Of a stretch of DNA of 50,781 bases, positions 18,952 through 27,960 are shown piece after piece. A program made the translations under genes and the position numbers. The first letter of the stretch is position 1. Every line of letters begins with the position of its first letter. Under the pieces are notes generated by a model. The model saw only the letters and a program-made list of their open reading frames with translations. It was not told where the DNA came from and did no database searches. This stretch comes from Pseudoramibacter alactolyticus ATCC 23263 (GTDB taxonomy: Bacteria; Bacillota; Clostridia; Eubacteriales; Eubacteriaceae). The stretch is taken from NCBI RefSeq assembly GCF_000185505.1, contig NZ_GL622359.1, positions 33,554 to 84,334 of the forward strand, read 5' to 3'.

Positions 18952-18977
18952 TCCTCTCCCGATGTTTCGGGAGAGGA
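18952..18977 (+). other. Perfect 11-bp intergenic RNA hairpin within the catabolic operon
   Basis: tcctctcccga (18952-18962) pairs with tcgggagagga (18967-18977) around a four-base loop, tgtt. No T-run follows, so it is not a standard terminator. It lies in the 108-base gap between the racemase-family gene and the ferredoxin gene, the largest gap in the operon, and may stabilise or process the messenger between the two parts. Confidence 0.65.
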
Positions 18978-19024
18978 AGCGGAAGGACAATCAATCGCAT
19001 GACTCAAAGAGGAGGAAGAAGCAA

Positions 19025-19222
19025 ATGGCGAAGGCAAAAGCAGATACGGATCTCTGCAAGGGGTGCCGCTTGTGTGTGGGGGTATGCCCGGTAAAAGCGA
19101 TCGAGCCTTTAACAGAAGTAAACAAAAAGGGCTATGAGATCATTAGAATTGATGAAGAAGCCTGTATCGGGTGCGGACAGTGCTATGTGATGTGCCCGGA
19201 TTATGTGTTCACAGTCGAATAA
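19025..19222 (+). CDS. Ferredoxin-like delta subunit of 2-oxoacid:ferredoxin oxidoreductase
   Basis: 65 residues from ATG 19025, which follows gaggaggaag. Two full [4Fe-4S] motifs are visible: CKGCRLCVGVCP and CIGCGQCYVMCP. It has the size and spacing of the delta subunit (KorD/VorD/PorD type) that passes electrons from the thiamine centre to free ferredoxin. It is followed by the alpha, beta and gamma subunits in the same direction with gaps under 20 bases. Confidence 0.93.
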   Translation: MAKAKADTDLCKGCRLCVGVCPVKAIEPLTEVNKKGYEIIRIDEEACIGCGQCYVMCPDYVFTVE

Positions 19223-19240
19223 TCAGTCAAGAGGAAAACA

Positions 19241-20326
19241 ATGAGCAAAGATTATGTATTGATGAAGGGAAATGAGGCGATTGCGGAAGCAGCGCTGCGC
19301 GCAGGTTGTCGATTTTATGCCGGGTATCCGATCACACCGCAGAGCGAGATCCTGGAATATATGTCAGCCCATATGGCAGACAGAGGCGGCACATTCATCC
19401 AGGGTGAAAGTGAGATCGCCAGCATGAGCATGCTTTGGGGGGCGGCAGCCTGCGGGGAAAGGGTCATGTCCAGCTCCTCCGGCCCGGGATACGATCTCAA
19501 GCAGGAGGGAATTTCCTATCTTTCTTCTTATAACCTGCCGGCGGTTATTGCGGACGTGATGCGTTATGGGGTAGGCGACGGTGAAATCACGGAAGGTCAG
19601 GATTCTTATTGGCTGGCTACAAAAGGCGGCGGACATGGGGATTCCAGACAGATCGTTTTATATCCGGCTTCTGTTCAGGAATGCGCGGATTTGACCTATC
19701 TCGCCTTTGATCTGGCAGAAAAATATCGGACGGTGGTTATCCTGTTGAGTGACGGTGGGATCAGTCAGATGATCGAAAAGGTAGCGCTTCCGGAGGCGAA
19801 AGAGCACGATAAAACCAAATTCGATTGGGCCATAAAACCCTATAAAACGGCAGAAGAGCCCAAAGTCAAGGTTACCAATTTAGACCGTTCCATGGATTAT
19901 GGCGACTATGACCGGATGATGCGCGATAAATTTGCCGCGATGCACGAAGCAGAGCAAAGATGGGAAAGTGTACAGACAGAAGACGCAGAGTTGATTTTAG
20001 TAGCCTGCGGCATCTCGTCAAGGATCTGTCAGTCGGCCGTTCGTCAGGCAAGGGCGCAGGGGATGAGGCTGGGCCTGATTCGGCCGATTTCCTGCTGGCC
20101 GTATCCGGGAAAAGCATTTGCTGACCTGCCGAAAGGTCTGAAGGGCTTTGTGACCGTGGAGATGAGCCTTTCGGCACAAATGGGACAGGATCTTATGCTT
20201 GCGACAAAATGCAGCTATCCGGTCTATGGATACCTGACCAGCAAATATGTAGCGAAGACAACCGAGTTGGTGACGTATTGCAAAAGTGTACTCGCTGGCA
20301 ACGAGAAAGAACTGGGGGTGCTCTGA
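19241..20326 (+). CDS. korA: 2-oxoacid:ferredoxin oxidoreductase, alpha subunit
   Basis: 361 residues. The start KGNEAIAEAALRAGCRFYAGYPITPQ is the conserved alpha-subunit N-terminus with the YPITP substrate-binding motif, followed by the QGESEIASMSM and SSSSGPGYDLKQEG segments. The C-terminal part has the RPISCWPYP element of the transketolase C-terminal-like domain. Together with its neighbours it converts a 2-oxoacid and CoA to acyl-CoA and CO2 with reduction of ferredoxin. The set most resembles 2-oxoglutarate or branched 2-oxoacid (VOR) enzymes; specificity cannot be read reliably from sequence. Confidence 0.92.
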   Translation: MSKDYVLMKGNEAIAEAALRAGCRFYAGYPITPQSEILEYMSAHMADRGGTFIQGESEIASMSMLWGAAACGERVMSSSSGPGYDLKQEGISYLSSYNLPAVIADVMRYGVGDGEITEGQDSYWLATKGGGHGDSRQIVLYPASVQECADLTYLAFDLAEKYRTVVILLSDGGISQMIEKVALPEAKEHDKTKFDWAIKPYKTAEEPKVKVTNLDRSMDYGDYDRMMRDKFAAMHEAEQRWESVQTEDAELILVACGISSRICQSAVRQARAQGMRLGLIRPISCWPYPGKAFADLPKGLKGFVTVEMSLSAQMGQDLMLATKCSYPVYGYLTSKYVAKTTELVTYCKSVLAGNEKELGVL

Positions 20327-20327
20327 A

Positions 20328-21071
20328 ATGGCAATTGTAAGAAAAAAACCGGAAATGATCGGACAGCAGGTTGGCTGGTGCGGCGGCTGTGGCCACGGAA
20401 TCATTCAAAGACTGGTTGCAGAGTGCTGTGAGGAACTTGCCTTGGCAGAGAAGACGGTCCAGGTGGTGGATATTGCCTGCGCCTACTGGTCCATCGATGC
20501 GTTAAATGCAGATGGGATTGCCGGTCCGCACGGCAGATGCGCCGCAGTGGCGACCGGAATCAAAAAAGTCCTTCCCGGTGCGAATGTCTATGTTCATGCC
20601 GGTGACGGGTGCTCTTATGTTATCGGTCTGTCAGAGACCTGCTTTGCGGCAGAAAGGAATATTCCGATTACAATGATCGTTGCCAACAACGGTATTTTCG
20701 GTATGACCGGAGGCCAGATGTGTCCAGCCACTACATTGATCGGGGACAAGACGGTTTCGTCGAAAAAGGGACGCGACAAAGGCATCAGCGGTGACCCTTT
20801 TGACATGCTAAACATTATCTCTAATTACGATATTGCCTATGCGGCAAGGGGGGCCCTCTATGATCCAAAGCACATCAATGAGACTAAAAAAATGATTAAA
20901 AAGGGATTTGAATATCAGAGGGATAAGAAAGGATTTTCAATGATCGAAGTCCTTTCGCCCTGTCCGACAAACTGGAAGCTCAGTCCGGTTGACGCGATGG
21001 CAAAAATTAGGGATGAAAACGAAAAAATCTTTCCGGTGAAAACCTATGTGGATAATGGAGGAAATAGATAA
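20328..21071 (+). CDS. korB: 2-oxoacid:ferredoxin oxidoreductase, beta subunit (TPP-binding)
   Basis: 247 residues from ATG 20328, one base after the alpha-subunit stop. WCGGCGHGIIQR and the thiamine diphosphate motif GDGCSYVIGLSE with NNGIFGMTGGQ identify the beta subunit. The short length, without an extra ferredoxin domain, fits the four-subunit type. The stop overlaps the gamma start as TAATG. Confidence 0.93.
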   Translation: MAIVRKKPEMIGQQVGWCGGCGHGIIQRLVAECCEELALAEKTVQVVDIACAYWSIDALNADGIAGPHGRCAAVATGIKKVLPGANVYVHAGDGCSYVIGLSETCFAAERNIPITMIVANNGIFGMTGGQMCPATTLIGDKTVSSKKGRDKGISGDPFDMLNIISNYDIAYAARGALYDPKHINETKKMIKKGFEYQRDKKGFSMIEVLSPCPTNWKLSPVDAMAKIRDENEKIFPVKTYVDNGGNR

Positions 21072-21604
21072 TGGCTGATGTAATGTTTGCCGGCATCGGT
21101 GGCCAGGGTGTCCTAACGGCCGGGAAAATGTTAATCCAGATCGCTGCGGAAGAAGGTAAAAATGTCTGCTGGACCAGTGAATATTCCGCAGAGATGCGCG
21201 GGGGCACCGCGCTTTGTAGAGTGGTTGTGGAAGATGGGGAAGAAACGATCGGAAGTCCCTATCCGGATCGTCTTGATATTTTGTGCTGCATGACAGAAAG
21301 CGCCTATGATGCTTACGGGGCCCAGCTTAGAGATGGCGGGCTTGTCGTTATCAACACGCCGCTGTTTGGCAAGCGGAAATATCCGGATAATGTGAAGGTG
21401 CTCGGGATTGACACGCAGGCGGTAACGGAATCAGTCGGCAATGAGCGCGGGGCGAACTTGGTTTTGCTTGGGGCCATGGCAAAAGGCTGTGATCTGATCG
21501 ATGTGTCAAACGAGGAACTTTTACTTGGCTGTCTGAATAAAAAGTTTAAGGGCAACTATGAATGCTTCAAAGGCGGATATGATCAAGCGATAGAAATCAA
21601 ATAA
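21071..21604 (+). CDS. korC: 2-oxoacid:ferredoxin oxidoreductase, gamma subunit
   Basis: 177 residues. MFAGIGGQGVLTAGKML is the diagnostic gamma-subunit start (GxGGQG), followed by TSEYSAEMRGGTALCRVV. It completes the delta-alpha-beta-gamma set and is coupled to the beta subunit by a one-base overlap. The gamma domain binds CoA in this family. Confidence 0.93.
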   Translation: MADVMFAGIGGQGVLTAGKMLIQIAAEEGKNVCWTSEYSAEMRGGTALCRVVVEDGEETIGSPYPDRLDILCCMTESAYDAYGAQLRDGGLVVINTPLFGKRKYPDNVKVLGIDTQAVTESVGNERGANLVLLGAMAKGCDLIDVSNEELLLGCLNKKFKGNYECFKGGYDQAIEIK

Positions 21605-21634
21605 AAAGCAGGAACAGGCAGGGAAGAACAGGAT

Positions 21635-22552
21635 ATGAAAGATAAGATATTTTTGAGAAACGAATTAAAAAACATCTTTAAAATCGTGATAGGCTGTTTG
21701 ATCTACTCGCTCTCAGTTGTGCTATTTATCGATCCGGTGCACATTATTCCCGGATCGGTAACAGGGATCGGAGTCGTTATCAAAGCCCTTACGGGTTTTC
21801 CGATCGGCATGTTGAATATGATCGTCAATATTCCGCTGGTAATCTGGGCGGCGATCATATTGGGGAAAAGAATTCTGATCTATACCGGTCTGACGGTGCT
21901 GCTTAATTCCCTGATGATGGATGGGCTGGCATTTTTGCCTCCTTTTACGAATAACCTTTTGCTGGCATCAATTTTTGGCGGTGTCATGATGGGCGCGGGC
22001 CTTGGAATGATTCTGGACGCCGGGGGCAGCACCGGTGGGACAACGATTGTCGGGCACATCGTCAATCATAAACGGTCGGATATCCCGATGGGAAATATTT
22101 TGATGGTTGGGGATTTTATCATCATTACGATCGGTTCCTTCTTTCTGAAAAATTGGGATCTCCTTCTCTATTCATTGATCGATTTGTATGTATGTGTTGC
22201 CGTGATCAATCTGGTCATGTACAGCGGAAAGGTACAAAGCATGGCGGTGATCTGCTCTGAAAAGGTTTCAGAGATCGCAGACAAGATTTATGGAACCATA
22301 AATGGGAATGTGATCACAACAGATCCCGAGAAGGTAATTGTCATAACTAAAAAACAGGATATCAGCAAAATACAACATCTCGTCGAAACAACGGATCAGA
22401 AAGCTACCTGTCTGGCGTTTTATGCGGATCATGCCTTTGGGAAATTTTATGAAAATTTTGCGGCCGCTCCGGAAGCGGATAGGGAAGATCGGACAAGCGT
22501 TGTTTCTGATACAAGGCGGGAGGAAGAATTAAAGGAGAGCGACGAATTATGA
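21635..22552 (+). CDS. YitT family integral membrane protein (with DUF2179)
   Basis: 305 residues with about six membrane spans and the YitT hallmark LDAGGSTGGTTIVG near residue 128, followed by a soluble DUF2179-like C-terminal domain (VITTDPEKVIVITKKQDISK). The family's function is not settled; transport has been proposed. The gene overlaps the CoA-transferase start as ATGA, so it is part of the catabolic operon. It may handle export of a product or uptake of a second substrate. The acidic extension after residue 280 is not conserved in the family to my knowledge. Confidence 0.9.
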   Translation: MKDKIFLRNELKNIFKIVIGCLIYSLSVVLFIDPVHIIPGSVTGIGVVIKALTGFPIGMLNMIVNIPLVIWAAIILGKRILIYTGLTVLLNSLMMDGLAFLPPFTNNLLLASIFGGVMMGAGLGMILDAGGSTGGTTIVGHIVNHKRSDIPMGNILMVGDFIIITIGSFFLKNWDLLLYSLIDLYVCVAVINLVMYSGKVQSMAVICSEKVSEIADKIYGTINGNVITTDPEKVIVITKKQDISKIQHLVETTDQKATCLAFYADHAFGKFYENFAAAPEADREDRTSVVSDTRREEELKESDEL

Positions 22553-23745
22553 CTCACGTAGAGAAACCCTTGGCGGGCGTGAAGGTGTTGGATTTGACCC
22601 AGGCTTACAGCGGACCGTTTGCAACCATGCATTTGGCCGACCACGGCGCGGAAGTAATTAAAGTGGAAATTCCCGGAAGTGGCGACCAGACCAGGGACTG
22701 GTCGCCACTCCGAAATGGCGCCAGCGGATATTTCGGCTATATCAACCGCAATAAAAAAGGAATTGCCCTGAATCTGAAGTCGGATGAGGGAAAAGAAGTC
22801 TTCAAAGATCTGGTTAGAGAAGTAGACGTTGTTTGTGAAAATTTTCGCGTGGGGACAATGGAAAAATTAGGGCTGGATTATGAAGTGCTCAAGGCGGTTA
22901 ATCCGGGTCTGATCTATGCTTCGATTTCCGGATTCGGGTTGGAGGGATCAATGGCGAAGTTGCCTTGCTATGATGTTGTGGCACAGGCGGAAGGCGGTAT
23001 GATCAGCATGACAGGCTTCCCTGGTCAGCCAGTGAAGGTGGGGCCGGCGATCGCGGATAACTATTCCGGGACATATCTTGCCTTGGGAATAACCATGGCT
23101 CTCTACCAAAAGCAAAAGACAGGAATGGGGCGCCGTTTGGATGTATCGATGGTTGATACGATCTTTTCGATATTGGAAAGCGGTGTGGTAGAGTATACGG
23201 TCAACGGCAAAATGGTAGGCCCATCGGGGAATCGGGATCCAAGTATCGCGCCCTTCGATTCTTTTCCGGCAAAGGATGGGGAATTTGTAATGGCATGCGG
23301 AACAGACAAATTTTGGAAACGGCTCTGTGAGGTAATGAAGAAACCAGAGTTGGTAGAGGATGAACGTTACAATTCGAATGCCCAGCGTTTGGTTAATTAT
23401 GCAGAACTGAAAAAAGAAATCGCATCCTGGTCGGAAAGGTTTACGATCAGGGAAGTTGAAGAGCAGATCGTCCGGGCGGGAATTCCTTTCGGGCGGATCA
23501 AAAACATGCAGCAGGTTTGCGAATCTGAGTTGATTAAGAGTCGAAACATGTTATGGACGGTACATGATCATGGAATCGGAGAGGACATCCTAATCCCGGG
23601 CACGCCAATCAAATTCCATGGCAGCGAAGATAGAGTTCGTTTTTCGGCACCGGTTCTGGGAGAAAATACCAAAGAGATCTTGAGCGATCTTGCGGGATAT
23701 TCAGAGAAGAAGATTAAGCAACTGCAGAAAGATGCTGTGATCTGA
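22549..23745 (+). CDS. Class III CoA-transferase (CaiB/BaiF family)
   Basis: 398 residues. Motifs in order: GVKVLDLTQAYSGPFATM and the CoA-binding loop LADHGAEVIKVE near the start, RNKKGIALNLKSDEGKE, then the catalytic aspartate in CYDVVAQAEGGM near residue 143, and the late PGTPIKFHG. These proteins move CoA between carboxylic acids. As the last gene of the operon it could activate the imported acid (as CaiB does for carnitine and gamma-butyrobetaine) or recycle CoA from the acyl-CoA made by the oxidoreductase. Both fit; neither is shown. Confidence 0.92.
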   Translation: MTHVEKPLAGVKVLDLTQAYSGPFATMHLADHGAEVIKVEIPGSGDQTRDWSPLRNGASGYFGYINRNKKGIALNLKSDEGKEVFKDLVREVDVVCENFRVGTMEKLGLDYEVLKAVNPGLIYASISGFGLEGSMAKLPCYDVVAQAEGGMISMTGFPGQPVKVGPAIADNYSGTYLALGITMALYQKQKTGMGRRLDVSMVDTIFSILESGVVEYTVNGKMVGPSGNRDPSIAPFDSFPAKDGEFVMACGTDKFWKRLCEVMKKPELVEDERYNSNAQRLVNYAELKKEIASWSERFTIREVEEQIVRAGIPFGRIKNMQQVCESELIKSRNMLWTVHDHGIGEDILIPGTPIKFHGSEDRVRFSAPVLGENTKEILSDLAGYSEKKIKQLQKDAVI

Positions 23746-23888
23746 AGATGTTGATTTTTCCTGAGATTTGATGTTGCGCGGCTCGATTGTTTAGATCATT
23801 CTATGGGCTCACAGCATCTATGCAAAGGGAGTTAGAGCATATCATCAGTGTATTAATCGAATTAAAATAATTGGCATATAGGTTGTAC

Positions 23889-23916
23889 AAAAAACATCTC
23901 AAAAGAGATGTTTTTT
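23889..23916. terminator. Bidirectional rho-independent terminator
   Basis: aaaaaacatctc and gagatgtttttt form a perfect 12-bp stem around an AAAA loop, with A and T runs built into the stem. It sits between two converging units (CoA-transferase rightward, mrnC leftward) and can stop both. The other bases of 23746-23925 hold no gene that I can support. Confidence 0.92.
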
Positions 23917-23925
23917 GCGTATGAT

Positions 23926-24381
23926 CTACGATGGCTTTTTCCAAACGGCCTCCGTCGCGCGGATGGCGCGCCCCATCAGTTCGCGTTCCCGCGCGGTGTC
24001 GCCGGTGAGATTCAAGTAGCCGAAGAGTGCCTCGAGCCCCGTGGCATAGCGGTAATCCATCTTATCCGCATGCTTAGGGGGGATGCTTTTGGTGTTGCGC
24101 CCCCGGCGGACCAGATCCTGCTCCGGCTCGGTCAGCATCGGCAGCAGCTGGCGGATGGCTGCGGCTTGGGCGCTGGCCCGCACATAGCGCGCCGCCAGAC
24201 GGGTCAGGTGGTTGACGTTTTGCAGGCCCCGGGCGATCAGGTAGCGGCGGATATAATCCGAATAGACCGCGTCACCGATATAGGCCAGGGTTAATGGATT
24301 CAGCCGGCGGGCCTCCTCGGGGGCATAAACTCGGGTGAGGCGCGCCGCGATATCGGTTGTTTCGCTTACGCTTTGTGCCAT
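23926..24381 (-). CDS. mrnC: Mini-ribonuclease 3
   Basis: 151 residues. [22 protein letters not shown] carries the RNase III signature with its acidic residues, and the protein lacks a double-stranded RNA-binding domain, which defines Mini-[35 protein letters not shown] holds the second acidic cluster. In Bacillus the enzyme matures 23S rRNA. It overlaps the end of cysS by 16 bases; the cysS-mrnC pairing is standard in Firmicutes. Confidence 0.93.
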   Translation of the reverse strand: MAQSVSETTDIAARLTRVYAPEEARRLNPLTLAYIGDAVYSDYIRRYLIARGLQNVNHLTRLAARYVRASAQAAAIRQLLPMLTEPEQDLVRRGRNTKSIPPKHADKMDYRYATGLEALFGYLNLTGDTARERELMGRAIRATEAVWKKPS

Positions 24382-25763
24382 TTGACGCCTTCCCGGGTGT
24401 CCTCCAGCACGATGCCGCGGGCGGCGAGTTCGTCGCGGATGGCATCGGCACGGGCAAAATCTCTGGCCCTGCGGGCGGCCTGCCGCTCGGCGATAAGCGC
24501 CTCCACTTCGCTTTCGAGATGACTGTCCGGTTCTTTTTCGGCCAGACCGATCACGCCGGCCAGCTCCCGGAAAAGCTTGAGAGCGGCGGTGACGGCGCTT
24601 TTGGGCGAGGATTCCGACAGGGCGGTGTTGGCCGCGCGCACCAGCTCGAACATGGCGGCGATGGCGTCGGCGGTGTTGAGATCGTCGTTCATCGCGGCGA
24701 TAAAGCCGTTTTTGTATTGGGTAAGGCTTTGGATCCAGGCAGCTTCATCGGGGGATGGCTTGCGGTCTTCGGCGTGGTCCGCCAGATAAATCATCTGATT
24801 TTTCGCGTTGTAAAAGCGCTCGAGGGCGTTTTGTGCCGAGGCCAGCAGTTCGTCGGAGAAGTTGACCGGGCTGCGGTAGTGGGCCATCAGCATGAACATG
24901 CGCACCACCTCGAGGTCGTATTTGCCGGCAATGTCCCGGACGGTGAAGAAATTGCCTTTGGATTTGGACATTTTTTCGTCGTTGATATTGATGTAGCCGT
25001 TATGCACCCAGTAACGGGCGAATTCGCAGCCGCAGCTCCCTTCGGACTGGGCGATTTCGTTCTCGTGGTGGGGAAAGATCAAGTCCTGACCGCCGCCGTG
25101 GATATCGATGGTTTCCCCCAGAAATTTGCGGCTCATGGCCGAGCATTCGATGTGCCAGCCCGGCCGGCCCCGCCCCCAGGGGCTGTCCCAATAAGGTTCG
25201 CCCGGCTTGGCCTTCTTCCACAGGGCAAAGTCGAGGGGGCTGTGCTTTTCGTCGTTGACGTCGATGCGGGCGCCGGCCTCGAGATCGGCGACGTTTTGCC
25301 CCGAGAGCTTGCCGTAATCCGGGAAGCGGTCCACCGCGTAATACACATTGCCGCCGACGTTGTAGGCCAGGCCCCTGTCTTCGAGGGCTTTGACCATCGC
25401 GATGATTTCCGGCATCGTGTCGGACACCCGGGGATGCACCGTCGCGCGGCGAATGCCCAGAGCGTCGGCATCCTTGAAATATTCGGCGATGTATTTATCG
25501 GCGATTTCCTTGGCGGTGCAGCCTTCTTCGTGGCTGCGGTTAATGATTTTGTCGTCCACGTCGGTGAAATTCTGCACGAAGGTCACGTCGTAGCCGATGT
25601 ATTCGAGAAAACGGCGCAGCACGTCGAAGACGATAAAGGGGCGGGCGTTGCCGATATGAAAATAATTATAGACCGTGGGTCCGCAGGAATACATGCGGAC
25701 CTTGCCCGGCTCGATGGGCACGAATTCTTCCTTTCGCTGGGTCATGGTGTTGTATAATTTCAT
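24366..25763 (-). CDS. cysS: Cysteinyl-tRNA synthetase
   Basis: 465 residues from the ATG at 25763 ([14 protein letters not shown]), preceded by caggag; an in-frame extension upstream to 25913 is non-conserved and is not used. Zn-binding and class I motifs are present: [19 protein letters not shown] (HIGH-type HIGN) and [10 protein letters not shown] (KMSKS). [25 protein letters not shown] and the C-terminal anticodon-binding part are all in place, so the gene is intact. Notable only in being near a cluster that consumes cysteine, though it is a housekeeping gene. Confidence 0.97.
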   Translation of the reverse strand: MKLYNTMTQRKEEFVPIEPGKVRMYSCGPTVYNYFHIGNARPFIVFDVLRRFLEYIGYDVTFVQNFTDVDDKIINRSHEEGCTAKEIADKYIAEYFKDADALGIRRATVHPRVSDTMPEIIAMVKALEDRGLAYNVGGNVYYAVDRFPDYGKLSGQNVADLEAGARIDVNDEKHSPLDFALWKKAKPGEPYWDSPWGRGRPGWHIECSAMSRKFLGETIDIHGGGQDLIFPHHENEIAQSEGSCGCEFARYWVHNGYININDEKMSKSKGNFFTVRDIAGKYDLEVVRMFMLMAHYRSPVNFSDELLASAQNALERFYNAKNQMIYLADHAEDRKPSPDEAAWIQSLTQYKNGFIAAMNDDLNTADAIAAMFELVRAANTALSESSPKSAVTAALKLFRELAGVIGLAEKEPDSHLESEVEALIAERQAARRARDFARADAIRDELAARGIVLEDTREGVKWHKA

Positions 25764-25883
25764 TGAGTGCTCCTGAAAATAAATTTGAGGGCGCGGCGGG
25801 CAAACGCTTGCCGAGACAGCGCCGATCGTCAGCCTGATGCGCGGTGAATGGGCACCCACGCGTTCGGCGGCTAAATTTTTTTT

Positions 25884-25892
25884 ATTATAACA
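25884..25892 (-). promoter_or_regulatory. Extended -10 promoter of cysS-mrnC
   Basis: On the minus strand tgttataat reads as TGn-TATAAT, an extended -10 box about 120 bases before the cysS start. The -35 is weak. The leader between is GC-rich, shows no T-box sequence and is too short for one. Confidence 0.5.
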
Positions 25893-25934
25893 TAAGGGCA
25901 AGGGCATTCCCACGACAAATCCAGAGAAAAACGG

Positions 25935-25963
25935 TTTAACTTGTGACAGTGAAGTGGTATAAT
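25935..25963 (+). promoter_or_regulatory. Promoter of the TrpR/YerC-like gene
   Basis: TTTAAC (25935-25940), 17 bases, TATAAT (25958-25963), about 40 bases before the start at 26003. It is back to back with the cysS promoter. Confidence 0.6.
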
Positions 25964-26002
25964 AATAAATATTTTTAATTGTGAAGAAACAGAGGTAAGT
26001 TT

Positions 26003-26287
26003 ATGGAAGTCAGAAGAGAGGCTCTGGTGCGGGCGCTTTTATCGATAGAGGATGCGCAGATGGCAAACGATCTGCTTGACGACATGTGCACGATCAAGGA
26101 AATTGAGGACATGGCCAACCGGCTGACCATCGCCGAACTTCTGGCCGCCGGCAAAACCTTCATCGATGTGGAAAAAGCCACCGGCGCGAGCTCAGCCACC
26201 ATCAGCCGCGTCAACAAGTGCCTCAAGCACGGCCGGGGCTACCGCCGGGTGATTGACCGCATGAACGAAGCCGAACCCGGCGAGTGA
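26003..26287 (+). CDS. YerC/YecD family TrpR-like regulator
   Basis: 94 residues. The TrpR-type helical core reads MCTIKEIEDMANRLTIAE, then LLAAGKTFIDVEKATGAS and SSATISRVNKCLKHG, the helix-turn-helix region. The YerC/YecD group is widespread in Firmicutes; its ligand and targets are not well defined. It stands alone behind its own promoter and precedes alaA by about 90 bases. Confidence 0.9.
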   Translation: MEVRREALVRALLSIEDAQMANDLLDDMCTIKEIEDMANRLTIAELLAAGKTFIDVEKATGASSATISRVNKCLKHGRGYRRVIDRMNEAEPGE

Positions 26288-26379
26288 TCGGTGAGCGCCG
26301 CAGGCGGGTCAGAGATCAGAGCATTCAATCAATAAAGCCAAATGGAACCGCATAGGACCGTTATAGAAAGAAGCCAATT

Positions 26380-27597
26380 ATGAGAAAATTTTATAAATCC
26401 CACAAGCTGGACAATGTGTGCTACGACATTCGCGGGCCGGTGGTGGAGGAAGCCAACCGGATGATGCGCGACGGCATCGACATCGTGATGCTCAACACCG
26501 GCAACCCGCCGTCCTTCCAGATGAACGCCCCGGACGAAGTAATTCGCGACGTGCGCCTGCATTTAAAGGATTCTGAGCCCTATTGTCATTCCAAGGGACT
26601 GTTTCCGGCGCGCAAGGCCATCGTGCAGTATTATCAAACTGAGGGCCTCATGGACCTCACCGAAGAGGATGTGTATATCGGTAACGGCTCCAGCGAATTG
26701 GTGACCATGTGCATGCAGGGACTGCTCGACGATGGGGACGAAATGCTCATCCCCACGCCGGACTATCCGCTGTGGACGGCCTCGACGGCTTTGTCCGGCG
26801 GCAAACCGGTGCACTATCTGTGTGATGAAGCCAGCAATTGGTATCCGGATCTCGACGATATCCGCGCCAAGATCACACCGAAGACCAAGGGCATCGTCGT
26901 CATCAACCCGAACAACCCCACCGGAGCGGTCTATCCCAAGGAGATCCTCGAGGATATCGTGAAGATTGCCGTGGAAAATGATTTGATCATCTTCTCCGAC
27001 GAAATTTACGACCATATTATCTACGACGGCAAGCCCTTTTATCATCTGGGCAATATGACCGACGAAACCCTGGTGGTCACCCTCAACGGCCTTTCCAAGA
27101 GTCACCGGGTGCCGGGTTTTCGCGTGGGGTGGATGGTGCTCTCCGGGAATCGCGACGATGCCAGAGATTATATCGAGGGCATCGATATTCTCACCTCGAT
27201 GCGGCTGTGTGCCAATGTGCCGGCGCAGTACGCGATTCAAACCTCGCTGGGCGGCTATCAAAGCGTGCGGGATCTGGTGGCTCCGGAAGGCCGGCTGCAT
27301 CAGCAGCGGGACATTGTTTATGAAGGGATCAATGCGATTCCGGGGCTGTCCTGTGTAAAGCCCGATGGTGCGATGTACGCCTTTGTGAAGATCGACACGC
27401 CGCGCTTTAATATTACCGACGACGTGCAGTTTGCCCTGGACATGCTCAAGCGGGAAAAGGTGCTCATCGTGCAGGGCTCCGGGTTTAACTGGCCGGAACC
27501 CGATCATTTTCGCATTGTTTTTCTGCCGAGTCCCATCCAGCTTAAGGACACCATGGGCCGCATCGGGCACTTCATGGGCCATTACATTCAGGAGTGA
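26380..27597 (+). CDS. alaA: Pyridoxal-phosphate aminotransferase, AlaA type (alanine/2-oxoglutarate)
   Basis: 405 residues, full-length class I aminotransferase closely similar to E. coli AlaA (YfbQ) from my knowledge of that sequence: KLDNVCYDIRGPV at the start, YIGNGSSELV, PTPDYPLWTA, GIVVINPNNPTGAVYPKE, SDEIYDHIIYDG, the PLP lysine in LNGLSKSHRVPGFR and SMRLCANVPAQYAIQT. It probably makes alanine from pyruvate. Followed after 3 bases by the PspC-like gene. GC-rich like its neighbours to the right. Confidence 0.93.
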   Translation: MRKFYKSHKLDNVCYDIRGPVVEEANRMMRDGIDIVMLNTGNPPSFQMNAPDEVIRDVRLHLKDSEPYCHSKGLFPARKAIVQYYQTEGLMDLTEEDVYIGNGSSELVTMCMQGLLDDGDEMLIPTPDYPLWTASTALSGGKPVHYLCDEASNWYPDLDDIRAKITPKTKGIVVINPNNPTGAVYPKEILEDIVKIAVENDLIIFSDEIYDHIIYDGKPFYHLGNMTDETLVVTLNGLSKSHRVPGFRVGWMVLSGNRDDARDYIEGIDILTSMRLCANVPAQYAIQTSLGGYQSVRDLVAPEGRLHQQRDIVYEGINAIPGLSCVKPDGAMYAFVKIDTPRFNITDDVQFALDMLKREKVLIVQGSGFNWPEPDHFRIVFLPSPIQLKDTMGRIGHFMGHYIQE

Positions 27598-27600
27598 CCC

Positions 27601-27906
27601 ATGCGCCGTTTCAAGGGGCTGCACCGCAACCGTGAGCAGGGGGTCTTAACCGGTGTGTGTCAGGGGCTCGGGGAGTACTTTGATATTTCCCCTTGGCTCA
27701 TCCGACTGGTGTTCATCGTGGTGACGCTGCCCTGGGTGCTCAATGTGGCATCGACGGTGGCGGCGGTCGCCGTTTATATCGCTTTGTCGTTTATTATACC
27801 GAGCGGCCGCAAAGATCCGCCGGGGGATGGCGGCCACCACAACACGGTGGATGCGGATTACACGGTGATCGACGAAGATGATCCGACAGACGGCAAAGCC
27901 GTGTGA
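27601..27906 (+). CDS. PspC domain membrane protein
   Basis: 101 residues. The N-terminal PspC domain reads LTGVCQGLGEYFDISPWLIRLVFI, followed by a hydrophobic segment to about residue 66 and an acidic, disordered tail. PspC proteins take part in membrane stress responses in proteobacteria; Firmicute members are less clear. Placed directly after alaA. Confidence 0.88.
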   Translation: MRRFKGLHRNREQGVLTGVCQGLGEYFDISPWLIRLVFIVVTLPWVLNVASTVAAVAVYIALSFIIPSGRKDPPGDGGHHNTVDADYTVIDEDDPTDGKAV

Positions 27907-27960
27907 AAAAAGATGCTCTGTTTGAGAAAAGAACGGGGGATTAAAATTTCGTGAGAGTTT

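Noticed and set aside
24357-25757. 466-residue plus-strand open frame opposite cysS
   Set aside because: It is the antisense shadow of a GC-rich, fully conserved cysS gene; no family motif is visible and no ribosome site fits.
25764-25883. T-box leader before cysS
   Set aside because: The leader is about 120 bases and lacks a recognisable T-box sequence or terminator/antiterminator pair.
25764-25913. In-frame 50-residue N-terminal extension of cysS
   Set aside because: Not conserved; ATG 25763 has caggag and gives the standard start.
26563-27624. 353-residue minus-strand open frame opposite alaA
   Set aside because: Antisense shadow of a conserved aminotransferase; GC-rich wobble positions keep the opposite frame open.
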